A DNA stretch of 64,000 nucleotides from Punctularia strigosozonata HHB-11173 SS5 (taxonomy: Eukaryota > Basidiomycota > Agaricomycetes > Corticiales > Punctulariaceae): NCBI RefSeq assembly GCF_000264995.1, contig NW_006767434.1, positions 2,444,004 to 2,508,003 on the forward strand, given 5' to 3'. A program made the position numbers and the translations under genes. Shown in pieces: positions 11,221-24,619 of this stretch. The notes below the pieces were generated by a model. That model was not told the origin of the DNA and made no database searches. It saw nothing but the letters and a program-made list of their open reading frames with translations. Positions within the stretch are counted from its first letter, which is position 1; each line of letters begins with the position of its first letter.

Positions 11221-13225
11221 GATCTCTTGAGAAAACGTGGCTGAAGGCCTGGAAGTGCGGTGGTCAACGCATCACACACTCTTGTTTTCGCGTAACATTT
11301 CATACGTTCAGCTTGTCGTCAAACAATGCTCCAGGGGAAGACCAAACAACGTTCCGCGCTCCGCGAATGCAAACAGTCAACCTTCGTCCCGTTGGTGGGC
11401 TGTACTCTACTCAGCGGACAAGTGCGCGTTGTCCATGCACAACGTTGACACACGCTCTTGAAGGACTGAAGGCATATATCTTCCATGACCTGTAAGAGTG
11501 AATCGTTTCCATGGCCATGTCTTTTTGGGAATGAGGGGACCTCTTTAGACGTGAGTTGTCCCAGCCGCATTTTTCTAAAGGTTCGTTGCTGATCATAGCT
11601 TAGGTTTTGCGGACACGCGAATCGAGCCACACACTGTATCGGCCATGCTCGTCATACCTGCAATTCATCGTTGCAGGGTTACGACCCTCCTCCCTCGCTT
11701 GATACTCCAGAAGTACTCGCCGGCAGTACTCGCCGGCAGTACTCGCCGGCGGCCGCTTCCTTGAAGTTTCCGAGGCTGTGTCCGACAAGCCCGTTCACAA
11801 AGGCTTCCGTTGAGCCGGGCGCACTTTAACCTCGGTATATTCCTGGAATGGCGATACGTAAAGGGAAGACGCAAGCGGTTGCGTAGAGCCTACCCAAAGT
11901 GCGGGGCTCCGATATTCCTTGGGAATAACGGCAACGTCGACCGAATGTCCAGATGCTCGTCATGGGTTAGTTAGAGGAATGCCTATATCCAGATTGCCTG
12001 CAATTGTACGTATCAATCGAGCATCGCTGAACAGAGCTCGAGGTAGGAGATCTATCCTAAAGTCCTTTGTTCGGCCTGTATGCGCGCCTTGCGCAACCGC
12101 TTGAGCACTCTCGCTGGTGTTTCATTGACACCGTGTCCGATAAGTCTCCCCTGGAAGCATTAATGTTGCGGTCGTCAAGGTATCTGAGTCGGCTCAACTT
12201 TGACTCCGTCCGTCTTCACCTGTTGTGCTCGTCATGATCAGTGCTTGTCATGACTAACATTCATGTGTTGCAACTGTGTTGATACGATGCTAACAGCTCT
12301 CTTCCACTCAGCCTGATATCGCATACCTCGACTCGGGACCGTGGGCGGGTACTGGTTTCAGCATGCATTCGGTGCCTTGGATTGTGGGGAATGGCTGTAC
12401 CCATATATCTTCGCGAACTTGGACACTTTTCTCGTTGCGAAGTGTTTCGTTCCAGAATAATCATCGGTCTCGTCGGTGGAGAAGCATATGCATGTGAACA
12501 GGACGATGATTAGAACGGTCCTCGAGAGTCGAAATCTGCAAGTCGCATGATGCTGGTCATCACCGCGCAGTCCGCATACCTTCACATGGTATGGTAGATC
12601 TCGTCAAAGGAAGATAGAGGGCGCAATGACAAGCGTGTGCCCGTTCGTCGAAAGCGTGTGAGTTGTTCGGTAGTCGGAACGAATCACACGGAACGACGAC
12701 GTCGTGCCGACGTTGAACGTCCCACATGGTTAAGTACACTTCATTGCACGGGCCCGTGGTTCGAGGCCAGGACTACGCAACGTTCGAAACCCAGTTCCAT
12801 TCGGCAAGGCTGTCCAACTACCTAAGAGGGTAGTCACAAAGGAGAAGGGACGGCGACGTGTTTGTGCCTGTGTGTTCATGAGAATTCTAGGCAAGTCTAG
12901 CTTTGCTGAGTTGTGGTTCGCACCACCTAACAGATGATAAGGCCTATCGGGATTTTTCTGGAGATGGGAGTCCTGGATGATCATATTCGGAATTGACCGT
13001 CGTTAGGGTCCGCGCGAGAAGAAGGAAGCAGCGTGAACGGTAGACCATCGTCCCGGCAAGCTCCCAGTTATCCAATTGCTCGCCCTCGACCCCCTGGCCG
13101 CTCTGGCCGCAGGTCTTTGCACCTACGCTCATCAGCGCAGGCTGGTGTATGTCGCTCATTTCGCATTTCCTCTATTTACTCTAGGTCGACGGCCAGCCGT
13201 TCGTCCTTGACTATCGGGTTCTGGC
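11221..13225. other. 2-kb intergenic region without a supportable gene
   Basis: Open frames here are short, overlapping and of random character on both strands. The only clear structure is a 13-bp tandem repeat (separate entry). The right part should hold the promoter of the following membrane-protein gene. A small unannotated or non-coding transcript cannot be excluded. Confidence 0.5.
11712..11750. repeat. Three perfect tandem copies of a 13-bp unit
   Basis: AGTACTCGCCGGC is repeated at 11712-11724, 11725-11737 and 11738-11750 with no mismatch, and runs into GGCCGC. It is a small minisatellite in non-coding DNA. Confidence 0.95.
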
Positions 13226-14716
13226 ATGCCAGCTCCTTTCGCCTTGTTCTTGGCCGGCTTGCTGGCATTTGGGCCTTCAGCAGTCTCAGCTACCTTCCAT
13301 TCAATCACCTTTTCTTCCGTTGGTCAATGCGGCCCTCTCAACATCTCATTCTCCGGTGGCGAAGCGCCTTCCGCGCTGCCCATGACATTGCACGTCGTCC
13401 CCATCAACAGCACCGAGCTCATATCCATAGTCATCTCGGACGCGGATTGGGACGACAAAACGCAGACCGGAGCCGCCATCACTTTCCTACCCCTCGCAGC
13501 TGGTACTCGGTTCGTGGCATCATTGGACGATGCCAACAACAAGAGCACGGGTGGCATTTCGGACATCATAGAAGTGCAGCCGTCGAATGATTCATCCTGC
13601 CTCCCTTCGTCGACCGCAGTGGACGCCCCGCCGCACTTCAACCTTCCTACGACAGTCTCTCAATGTGAAGATTTTGTTGTTAGCTGGAACACCACCTCCC
13701 CTACCCCATCTGTCCGTGCCTTCCTACCGAAATTCTTTGCTGCGAGGCTCAATGAGACGGGAGCTGCAACTCCCACTTCTGCCTCGTTCAACATGGACAT
13801 AGCTCGTGGGCTAAGCGCGATTTTCCTGGTAGATGATGGACACGGAAACTTCCAATCTACTCCGCTTCTTGCAGTGGATGGTGATACGTCCAGCCCGACG
13901 TCGTGTTTCCCTACCTTCGCTCCCACCACAGGCGCCGAAGCCACAGCACCGAAGCGTATGTCGGGGTATGTAATCCCATTCGATATTGTCGAGGCTGTTT
14001 CTGAGATCGTTCGCAGGAGCGCGGCCATCGCCATTGGCGCGGCGTCAGGCGGTATAATCGGGAGCATCGCGGTTCTCATGGCCATCTACGTTTACCGCTA
14101 CCGCCTGCGTGAACGACAGCGGATCTTGTTCGAGATGGAGGGGGGCGGCCAGGCTCCGACCAAGGAGAAGTTGGCGCAAGAGGAGTACAGAGCGCCAACG
14201 CCCGGGACCATGAATAAGGAATTCAAGTTTCCTCCTTCGCCCTCAAGCACCCCCAACCAAGCCCGCCGCGCTACGCACCGGATGGAACCCTCATACTCTA
14301 CTCGGACATTCAGTTACAGCGAGGATCCCCAGACCATGTATGACCGCGCGGAAGATTGGAATCCTCCACCCCTGCCCTCACCGACTCAGCAGCTCGCCGC
14401 CATCGCAGCTAGCAAGCAACCGGCATCGGCTTCACCTGATGCTCTCGCTACACTTGACATCGAGCGTGCGCTTGAGATGGCCACGATGTACAACGATGGG
14501 GATGGGGAAAGCACGATGGGCCGTAGCACCGCCGACGGTGGCTCGACGCTTCGTCTCGTGCAGCAGAATTCGCTGCTACTCTCCGACCTGCCTCCTTCCG
14601 CCCCGAGTCTGCGCCCGCCTGCCTTGATTGTACCTCGGCGCGACCGCGACGTCTTCAAGTCCGGTGTTCCTGAGGATGCTCTGACGTCCGCGCCAGACCA
14701 CTCGAAGCAGACTTGA
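13226..14716 (+). CDS. Single-pass membrane protein with glycosylated ectodomain, unknown function
   Basis: One intron-free frame of 496 codons, unusual among its neighbours. Residues 1-22 (MPAPFALFLAGLLAFGPSAV) look like a signal peptide. An ectodomain of about 240 residues follows with Asn-glycosylation sequons (NISF, NSTE, NKST, NDSS, NTTS, NETG) and paired Cys. A membrane segment sits near residues 265-290 (SGGIIGSIAVLMAIYVYRY) and is followed by the basic stop-transfer RYRLRERQR. The cytoplasmic tail of about 200 residues is rich in Pro, Ser and Thr and probably disordered. Such type I proteins, with a weakly conserved beta-rich ectodomain, are common in Agaricomycetes and have no assigned function. 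A cell-surface or wall-sensing role is only a guess. Confidence 0.85.
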   Translation: MPAPFALFLAGLLAFGPSAVSATFHSITFSSVGQCGPLNISFSGGEAPSALPMTLHVVPINSTELISIVISDADWDDKTQTGAAITFLPLAAGTRFVASLDDANNKSTGGISDIIEVQPSNDSSCLPSSTAVDAPPHFNLPTTVSQCEDFVVSWNTTSPTPSVRAFLPKFFAARLNETGAATPTSASFNMDIARGLSAIFLVDDGHGNFQSTPLLAVDGDTSSPTSCFPTFAPTTGAEATAPKRMSGYVIPFDIVEAVSEIVRRSAAIAIGAASGGIIGSIAVLMAIYVYRYRLRERQRILFEMEGGGQAPTKEKLAQEEYRAPTPGTMNKEFKFPPSPSSTPNQARRATHRMEPSYSTRTFSYSEDPQTMYDRAEDWNPPPLPSPTQQLAAIAASKQPASASPDALATLDIERALEMATMYNDGDGESTMGRSTADGGSTLRLVQQNSLLLSDLPPSAPSLRPPALIVPRRDRDVFKSGVPEDALTSAPDHSKQT

Positions 14717-15311
14717 TGCTAGTTTGCATCGCGTTATATATACACTACATGGATGTTGGCTGAGCCCCCCGCACACCGTACAGTTACTGCATTGATGACG
14801 TATGCTGGCAGCTGATGCCGCGAGAGTTGCCGAGGTTCTTTGCTACTTGTTACGAACAATGGATTCATTCAACCTTGCTTCTGCTATAGATCGTTTGCCT
14901 CTCCATTAGGCACTGGGATCTGATTGTTCGTCTATCTTCGATGTATCATAGGGTTTCATCATCAATGTACACTAGCGTAGTGCAATTCGGGACCTTGCGT
15001 ACCCGTGTTACACGTGTCTAGTACTACATCAGCTGCCGTTTCGTCCCCAGTGCATGCCCCTCCCAGCTTTACTATGCATCCACTCGGCAGACTGAGCGAC
15101 CTTATGGATTGCGCACGAGGCGAAGTCAAACCTCCCATTTGATTGATCCGGCGTTCGAGTGTCCATTCCTTGCACGAAGGGCACTACTTTGCACGCCGGT
15201 CACATTGACTTACCGGCGTCGCGCGTTTCTGACACCAAACTCTCTCTCTCATCCGCCCGTCCCCGGCCTCCATGTGTTTTCCCGAGGCACCAGAGTAGCC
15301 GTGTCGCAGCT
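14717..15311. other. Convergent intergenic region
   Basis: Lies between the stop codons of the membrane-protein gene (+) and TRM61 (-). It should contain both 3' untranslated regions. I see no gene or repeat. Confidence 0.5.
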
Positions 15312-17572
<2,261 letters not shown>

Positions 17573-18206
17573 GTTTGTGCTAGATGTTGGGCAGCGGTGA
17601 GAGCAAGGTCAAGCCGTCCTGCGGTGCTGAGAGCAGCAAAAGAATAGGCGCCGGTGCAGCGACGCTGACCACTGCCGGGGCAGTGATGGGGCACTGACGA
17701 GCGGCTGCCAGCGGCACATGGGCTGAGCAAGTGACGTGTGCAAAGATCCGAGGGGGCGGGCTGGATCTGGTGGCGTGTCCCGCGGAGTTCCTGATGGTGT
17801 CCCGGGTTTTAATTGGAAGGTGCTGGACGCGAGATCCTGGCGAGATCGCCGCCCGTGCACGCCGGAGGTTAGTCGCCTCCGCCGACGAGCTGCAGCCGTG
17901 GGCACAGCGCATCAGCTTCGAGATAATCCTTCCCAGCGAGCAAGCCTTATAATGTCGCGCACGCCCTAGTCCGTCCGTCCTTGTCCTCGTCCTGGCACGC
18001 GCGCTAACGACGCCGCTTCTCTCTAACACGTCGAGCTATTCTTGTCCCCGTTCTCACCCAACGCCGCTGTCACCCAACCTGAACCACACCCCCCGCCCAG
18101 ATACACTCCCCTCCGGGCGCACCGCACAGGCACTGCCCGAAACGGATCCACGCGTCCGGCCACTTCTCGCAGTCTCCCCCCCATCACGCCTTCGCCAAGA
18201 CAGCCA
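17573..18206. promoter_or_regulatory. Divergent promoter region, TRM61 / PAS protein
   Basis: 634 bp between divergent start codons. The part next to the PAS gene is strongly C-rich on the plus strand (about 18050-18200), as is usual for fungal promoters and leaders. No coding sequence is supportable; open frames here follow base composition. Confidence 0.5.
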
Positions 18207-19733
18207 TGTCTGACTCGCCTTGCGTGTCCTTCAGTCAGTCTTCGTTCCATTTCATCGTGCTCCATCGCCACCGCGTGCTGACCGCGCCCCCGCCGTGCAG
18301 TCGGCATAGTCGATTTTACCCAGGAAGCCAGATGGATATTCTGCAGCGAATCCGTCTACGACCTCCTGGGCTACGAGCCCCGTGAGCTCATCGGCCGGCC
18401 CTCGCTAGAGCTCGTCCATCCGGACGAGTTCCGGGACGTGAAGCAGATTCACTAGTACGTCGCTCATCACGGCGTTCGTCTCGCACATCCTGACGCCCCC
18501 GCGCAGCGACACCATTTCCCAAGATAAAGCAGCCGTCTTGCTCTACACCCGGATGAGGCATAAGGACCCGTACAAGGGATACATACTTTGCGCCGTTGTG
18601 TGTCCTGATTCAGATCGTCGTTGCTCCGTACGCTGCTGACGCTCTGTCGCAACGTTGTAGTCTCGCACCGTCGCGCATGACGTCCTCGTGGGTTCGGTCT
18701 CGTTCGCAACTCCTGGTCCGAAGGCCATGCACACAGCCTCCACCGCCCAAGAGATCACCGTCATTGCACCCACAGCGAAGAACTTTCAGTTTCGGGTATG
18801 TTCACCGCCTTTGTGGCTTTCTCGATTCGTCTGCTCAAGTCGCGTAGCGCTGGAACGACCCGGATCCGATGCCGAACCTACCGCACCCCACCACAGTCGA
18901 CTACACGCCGGGCTCACGATACTCGTCCCCGGATACGGATTCCGAAGACGAAGACGCGAGCGAGAGTGACCGAAGCGATCGCTCCGCCTCAGATGCCGAA
19001 GAAATGACGTACAGACGAGCGTCTCAAACGCCTCCCAGCGAGGTCTCGTCGCCCACCGGCTCAGACGCCTCAGCCCCAAAATCGCGATCGCGGAAACCCA
19101 AGAACAAGGGGCGCGGATCTCACAAGGAAAAGGGCGTGATCTCGTTCGACCCTTTGCCCTCGCAGTCCGTGCGCACGGCGCTCATCTTGGACCGCTTCAG
19201 CACCCGTTGCCCGATCATGTACTGCAGCAACGACTTTCTGCTGCAGACGACGCTTTGCATGGGCCGGTCCATATACGATTTTGTGGCCAAAAAAGACGAG
19301 GACCTTGTCCGGAGCTGGGTGGACGCCGTCAAGGGCTGGGGCGTGAACGAGCGCGGGCAACCGAGCGACGGCGGATTCGGATTTGGGCGCTTTAGGTGTT
19401 GCAGGAAGGGAAGGGACTCAAGGTAAGGCAATGTCCACTCTTGAACGCCGTAATTACCTTGATTCGATACATTCTGACAGTGCCGCCGCACCCGATGCGT
19501 CGCCCACGCGTCGCGAGCGCCATCGTCAGCACTCGGTTTCGCATCCTCACGCGTACCCGAGCCCGTCAAACTCTAGCAGAAATAATCGGGATCGGCGCAA
19601 GGACAAGGACGGCGAAAGGGACAGGAATGGGAGAAGATTTAGAGAACGCGAGGACGACGACGAGTTCTTGGTCGATGCCATCTTCAGCGCGCATTCGGAC
19701 GGTCTGATGGTCATCCTCCGTCGAGCGCGGTAG
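18207..19733 (+). CDS. PAS-domain protein, possible sensor/regulator
   Basis: The start at 18207 (MSDSPCVSF) is followed by a 66-nt intron, then a PAS core: GIVDFTQEARWIFCSESVYD, LLGYEPRELIGRPSLELVHP, DEFRDVKQIHY. It continues over the next exon with AAVLLYTRMRHKDPYKGYIL and ends VVSRTVAHDVLVGSVSF. A Ser/Asp/Lys-rich linker follows (DTDSEDEDASESDRSDRS; SRKPKNKGRGSHKEKG). A second PAS-like region begins VRTALILDRFSTRCPIMYCS with MGRSIYDFVAKKDEDLVRSW. The tail is very basic (NNRDRRKDKDGERDRNGRRF) and ends DAIFSAHSDGLMVILRRAR. The layout resembles WC-1/WC-2-type fungal PAS proteins, but I see no LOV cysteine motif, GATA finger or kinase. About six exons, all GT-AG. The ligand and role are unknown. 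Confidence 0.85.
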
Positions 19734-21769
19734 CGCATGCTCGCGATTTCATTCACGTTTTCCCTGGTGATCTTGTACGGATTTGGATGACCTATGGGGT
19801 GTAACAGGTTGTGGTGTTTCATTGGCTCGAGGTCCGTGGATGTAACGATCTTCTTGGTTTCTCACCTTCGGTTACTGAGCGTTGACAATGTTTACGCGTT
19901 TACATGTTATTTCTGGATACGCGTGCCGCGTCCTCTCGCCAGAAATGCGCGTTGAGCGTACGGCATCATGACTTCTTTCCGGGTTTACTCCGGCGGCATC
20001 CGTCGCTGATTTGCATGGACCCCAATCGACGTCGATCCTCGGACATCTAATACCATGCCAATCACCACCAATTAACACTAGCGACTAGCCGACGGGCAGG
20101 CACCATCCTCGCCGCTAATGACCACCTGGGGCACTCGTGGGTACCAAGTGGGTACCATGCATGGCAGGAATGATGTACGACTGCAAGCGCCTTCAGGCGA
20201 GCTCCCATCATTTCCGTCCCAACGAAGGTCGGACTCTTCGCCCGCATACGTTGGTGAATCGAGTTCATCGACCAGCTGGGATGAACAACCCCACAACACC
20301 CTCGACTTATTATAAGAAATGGAACCCGCGTCGAGGCCATGCTTACGATCATAACGCCACTAGATCACGCACTAATGCTCTTTAGACCCAATCAGAGAAG
20401 GTCCAGACTCGCGTTACGAGGTGGACTAATATCGGTCTTCGAGATAAACCTTGAGGAGCATTCATCAACTTCTGAAGGCTCGCCGCGGTCAATGCATTGT
20501 ATAAAGGTGGAATGGGACGGCGGATCAACGAAAATATCCCTGACCGCAACGGTCTAGACTGGCCACGACAACGGCAAACATTGTACATACTCGCGTAACG
20601 CGGAGTGAGATGGCATGCCGTCACCAGTGTTCTGCGTGCGTCTCCGGGATTGGGGAAGACGAGCGACGAACACTGCTTCCGGCTAGAACTGACGTAAAGA
20701 GACGATGGTGAATTGTCCCCTCGTGCGATCCGGCAAGCTGCGAGAGAAGAGACCAGGATTAGCAGCCCTTTTGTGCATATCGAACCGTTGATATACACAT
20801 ACTTCCGGGGAATCGGTCCGCGATGCACCTCGAGATCGAGGTCGGGGAAACTTGGAGAGAAGAGATGCGTGTCTCGCCATGCGTCATCGATCAAGAGATC
20901 AGAGTGTATGGGCATCTCAAAGGACCAGGATGGGACAGGTCCACCGCTGCCGACGACTTGAACACGATCATGCATCCTTCAAATCGATGGAGGACGCCCG
21001 AAGGTTCGCTTTTGACGGTTGTAGCCGGGAAGGGCATCCTGAGGAATGAGGGCTGGAAGATGTCAAATCCGGCTTGCAAATTTGAGACGAGCCAGCGGTG
21101 TGTCGATTTCGATACGATCGAGCGAAAAAGGATGGTTCTGTAGCAGAGTATGTATGCGTCACTGTTCCTCGACACCTCTTGAGAACGTTCGGGCGCTCGA
21201 GGATCACGGTTCAGCGTTCACTGTGTGTGCAAATCGAACGAGGCACCAAGAAAACGATCCAAATGTCCTAGGCGCATCATCGATACTCTGTAGTAAGCAA
21301 GAATTGCATCTCTGATCCAATCTGGTGGGGAGTAATGCATATGGGCTATGCGGCAAAGTGGTCAGATGGCGAAAACACGGGCATTTGCGAGGGACATACG
21401 AAGGTGATCGCTTAGGTGAGCGTGAGGCGCTGAGCCCGATCGCAAAATCGCTGAGTAAGTGCATACATAAAATGCGACATATTCGCTACCGCGGCGCTAT
21501 GGGCATCAGACTCACGGTAAAGCTGGCTGCGGCTGTGGGTATGGTACGACGATGCCGCTGGCAACGTTCAGCGCATGACAGAATATTCTTTCGGGCGGTA
21601 CAGCGCTAGAAGCAGAGTCCGTGGAATATGGGAAGCATGAACATGTAGAGAGGTTTATCTTCCGGTGAGATCGTATCGCCGGGACGTGTTCAGTACTGGC
21701 GCTCAGAGTTGAATTCAATGCGCTTGCCTTGGGCATTTACATCGCCCAAACAGGCGCGGATGAGAGCAA
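19734..21769. other. 2-kb convergent intergenic region without a supportable gene
   Basis: Overlapping frames on both strands (for example minus 20382-20975 and plus 20823-21143) were examined. Neither strand gives a convincing spliced protein or known motif. The C-terminus of an unrecognised gene cannot be excluded around 20700-21150. No repeats or RNA genes were recognised. Confidence 0.4.
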
Positions 21770-22091
21770 TCATCGTGGCTCTGGTGGTGGCAGCTTCGCT
21801 GCCTCTTCGCGTGCCTTCCGCCGGCCACCCATCGCAATGGTCACGTAGTCCGCGCCCCCCAGAACAGGCCCGTCATGAGTTTTGCGCGCGGCTGTCTTAG
21901 CTTTCAAGCCTGCTTTCCGCTTTGCGGCGCTGATCGCAGCTGGATCAGAGTGCGAGGTGTGACCTTGTCCCTCTCTCGTATTCGTCGGCGCCGTCGGTTT
22001 TTTCTGGTGGATGCGCATATCAGGCCGTCGTCCGGACACGCGTGAGAGGGCAGCCTACCGCGCGTTTATGAACCTTTGCACTTCTGCCCAT
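21770..22091 (-). CDS. Small conserved-looking basic protein (88 aa), unknown function
   Basis: Two exons. The ATG at 22089-22091 gives MGRSAKVHKRA, then an intron with GTAGGC...CCACCAG ends, then KKPTAPTNTREGQGHTSHSD, AKRKAGLKAKTAARKTHD, GPVLGGADYVTIAMGGRRKA and EEAAKLPPPEPR. The longer minus frame upstream has no ATG in a good position, which favours the spliced start. The Lys/Arg-rich N-terminus and the GPVLGGADYV-xx-MGGRRKA block resemble small nuclear or nucleolar proteins seen in many Agaricomycetes, but I cannot name it. It is divergent from the E1-alpha gene, 411 bp away. Confidence 0.7.
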
Positions 22092-22502
22092 TTTGGTCTG
22101 GTACGAGGGCAACACGAGACCAAGGATCAGCAGAGTAAGGTCCTACTAAGTTTCGAGATAGTCGAGTTCAATGGTCCACGTGCAATTATCAGTGGGAGCG
22201 CAACCGAACTCGGACTTGAGCTCAGATCTATCCGGGTAAACTTCTAAGCTCTGGCTTGAGCTTAGCTCTGAACACTAGCCTCCTGCGACTCGCGCATTGT
22301 GAACGCGGAATCGTCGGCGGGCATTGAAATTGGTCGATGGCTTGATTTGCCAGATGAGAGCTGTACACCCGGTGCTGGCAAGATCCGTTCCGCTACCCCG
22401 CTACCCCGCACACGTGCTGCGCGACGCCATTGGAACGCCTCTTCGTTGAAACAGCTCCTGGACCATTCCACTGGCCTAGTGAACTCTCCGACGCCGTACT
22501 GG
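22092..22502. promoter_or_regulatory. Divergent promoter region, small basic protein / E1 alpha
   Basis: 411 bp between divergent start codons. No coding sequence is supportable. An upstream open frame continuous with E1 alpha exists from 22299, but the residues before 22503 do not look like a mitochondrial presequence. Confidence 0.4.
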
Positions 22503-24358
22503 ATGTTCATCAAACTCTGTCGAGGATGGCGGCGGGGTCTGCCACATACGGCTTACACATGGCGAGTTGCGGCGGCACAGTATCATCATGGCAGTCTCCC
22601 CGCCTCCCAAGTGCCTATCACGCCCAAACTGCAGTTCATAAACTCTGTATCGACGGATGGCCAGAAGGTTCCCACCTATAGGGTTCTGGATGGCAAGGGC
22701 CAGTTGATAGACGGAGCAGAGCTGCCGGACGTACGTCTCCAGTAGGTTACTGTGTCGGTATACGTATGAAGCGAATGTTCACAATATAGCTGGGCGAGGA
22801 CATGGCCACCAAAATGTGGGAAGGTTCAATTAATGTCACTCGATCGTTGCTAACGAGAAACAGCTACGAGAATATGGTACTCCTGCCTACTCTGGACGTC
22901 GTCCTCTATAACGTCCAGCGTCAAGGCAAGATCTCTTTCTACGTGAGTTTACCCAGCGATCCCGATATCACTTACTGATGCACTGATAGATGACTGCTGT
23001 AAGACATCTGCTGTAATGTATCACATCTTTACTCATGGTCTTCTCGTGTAGCATGGGGAAGAAGCCACCATCATAGGCTCAGCTGCCGCTTTGGCGGACG
23101 ACGACGAGTGAGTTGCGCATGTGTGTCCGTAGCATCGTCTCTGACGCAGTCGTTATCAGAGTCCTGGGTATGGAACGATCATATTTCACCCTAAGGTAGT
23201 TGAGACTGAATCCATTTCCTGCAGGTCAATACCGCGAGATGGGAGTCCTTCTATGGCGTGGGTTTGGCATAGAGGCCGTAATGAATCAATGTTTCGGTAA
23301 CGAGGGCGACACATCTGGGAAAGGAAGACAGATGCCTGTGGTGAGTACAAACGAGTCGCGGTCGTGGTTGCCGAGCTGAGCTCGTGGCGTGTAGCACTTC
23401 GGTTCCAAGGCCAAGCATTTCCATACCATTTCATCCCCGCTCGCAACCCAAATACCGCAAGCTGCAGGCGTCGCGTACGCGTTGAAACGCTCCAAGCGCA
23501 AGAACTGTGCTGCCGTCTTCGTACGCTCTCGTTTTCGTCTTCCATTGTTCGCGCACTGAGTATGTTAGTTCGGCGAAGGCGCTGCTTCCGAGGGTGATTT
23601 TCACGCGGGAATGCTACTCGCATCGACGATCCCCTCGCCGACTCTTTTCCTCGCGCGAAATAACGGGTTCGCCATCTCAACGCCTGCGAGCGAGCAATTT
23701 GCGGGGGACGGCATCGTCAGCCGCGGGCCTGGGTACGGCGTGGAGTCTGTGAGGGTGGACGGGAACGATGTGCTGGCTGTTCTTGGTGCGGTGAGAGAGG
23801 CAAGGCGGAGATGCGTCGAGACCGGGAAGGGTGTCCTCGTGGAGGCCATGACATACCGGTGACCTTGGGCTGTCTGATAATAACACATTGATCTCGATCT
23901 GACATCAGCGATGTGACAGCGTTGGTCACCATTCGACTTCGGACGACTCCTTCGCATACCGCGCACGCCAAGAAGTCGAGGAGCGTAAACGCATCGATAA
24001 CCCGATCGCCCGTTTTAGGTTCTGGTTGGAGTCGCGGGGCTGGTGGAACGAAGACAGAGAAGAAGAGCTCAAGGCACGGCTGAAGAAGGAGGTCATGAGC
24101 GCATTCAAGAAGGCCGAAAGTCTGAAACGCGCCGAACTTAGTGAACTATTCTCGGACGTGTACGCTGGAGAAGAGCCTTGGAACATTGTGCGTTATATCC
24201 GTTCAAGTTCCTGCATACGTATTGAACGTAACACACAGCGGGAGCAGAGAGAGGAGTTATCGAGCTTGCTCAATAAGTACGGGAATGAGTGGGAACCGTG
24301 GAAACAGGAGCTCGAGAAGTTCAAGGGTCGGGGCGAAGAGCTCATGGGCACAAAGTAA
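22503..24358 (+). CDS. BCKDHA: 2-oxoisovalerate dehydrogenase E1 alpha subunit (branched-chain ketoacid dehydrogenase), mitochondrial
   Basis: Thiamine-diphosphate-dependent decarboxylase subunit of the mitochondrial branched-chain alpha-ketoacid dehydrogenase complex (Val/Leu/Ile breakdown). The start at 22503 gives [20 protein letters not shown], an Arg-rich, acid-free presequence. Family blocks follow in order: [115 protein letters not shown], the ThDP/Mg motif [15 protein letters not shown]...[27 protein letters not shown], then [18 protein letters not shown] with the usual phosphorylation-loop serines. About ten exons; one is only 9 nt (22990-22998). The C-terminus [19 protein letters not shown] is normal. 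No lesions were seen. Confidence 0.95.
22990..22998 (+). other. 9-nt micro-exon in the E1-alpha gene (Met-Thr-Ala)
   Basis: The upstream exon ends at 22942 (ISFY, donor GTGAGT). The acceptor CTGATAG at 22989 precedes ATGACTGCT, followed by the donor GTAAGA. The next exon begins at 23052 with HGEEAT. Only inclusion gives the conserved FYMTxxGEE block in frame. Confidence 0.85.
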
Positions 24359-24619
24359 ACATGTATATGCACGTGTGCACTGCATGATCATTGATGGTCA
24401 AGCAAAATCAATGTGAGGAAGACCTGGCTCTGGGCATGCGTTGGACTATCGACGTCGTGTAGTCTCAGGTTCGATATTATGACATGCGTCATGCGTCTTG
24501 ATGTGGTGTCGGTTTCTCCAGCTTGCACGTCGGTTTGACGGTCTATTCATCGCAACGGGAGCGTGGGTCCGTTCTGCAGGAGGATCGAAACCGAAGTAGC
24601 TAGAGATCACCGCCGTTGA

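Noticed and set aside
12640-12730. Partly palindromic CGTTC/GAACG-rich stretch as a hairpin RNA
   Set aside because: Pairing is broken and short; no terminator or conserved stem-loop can be supported.
20382-20975. 197-codon minus frame
   Set aside because: No recognisable domain and no convincing splice continuation. The opposite strand is equally open (20823-21143), so neither can be chosen.
22299-22502. Longer N-terminus for the E1-alpha protein
   Set aside because: The extra 68 residues include many acidic residues and would bury the Arg-rich presequence that starts at 22503.
24460-24500. tRNA-like GGTTCGAT stretch
   Set aside because: No acceptor or anticodon stem could be paired around it.
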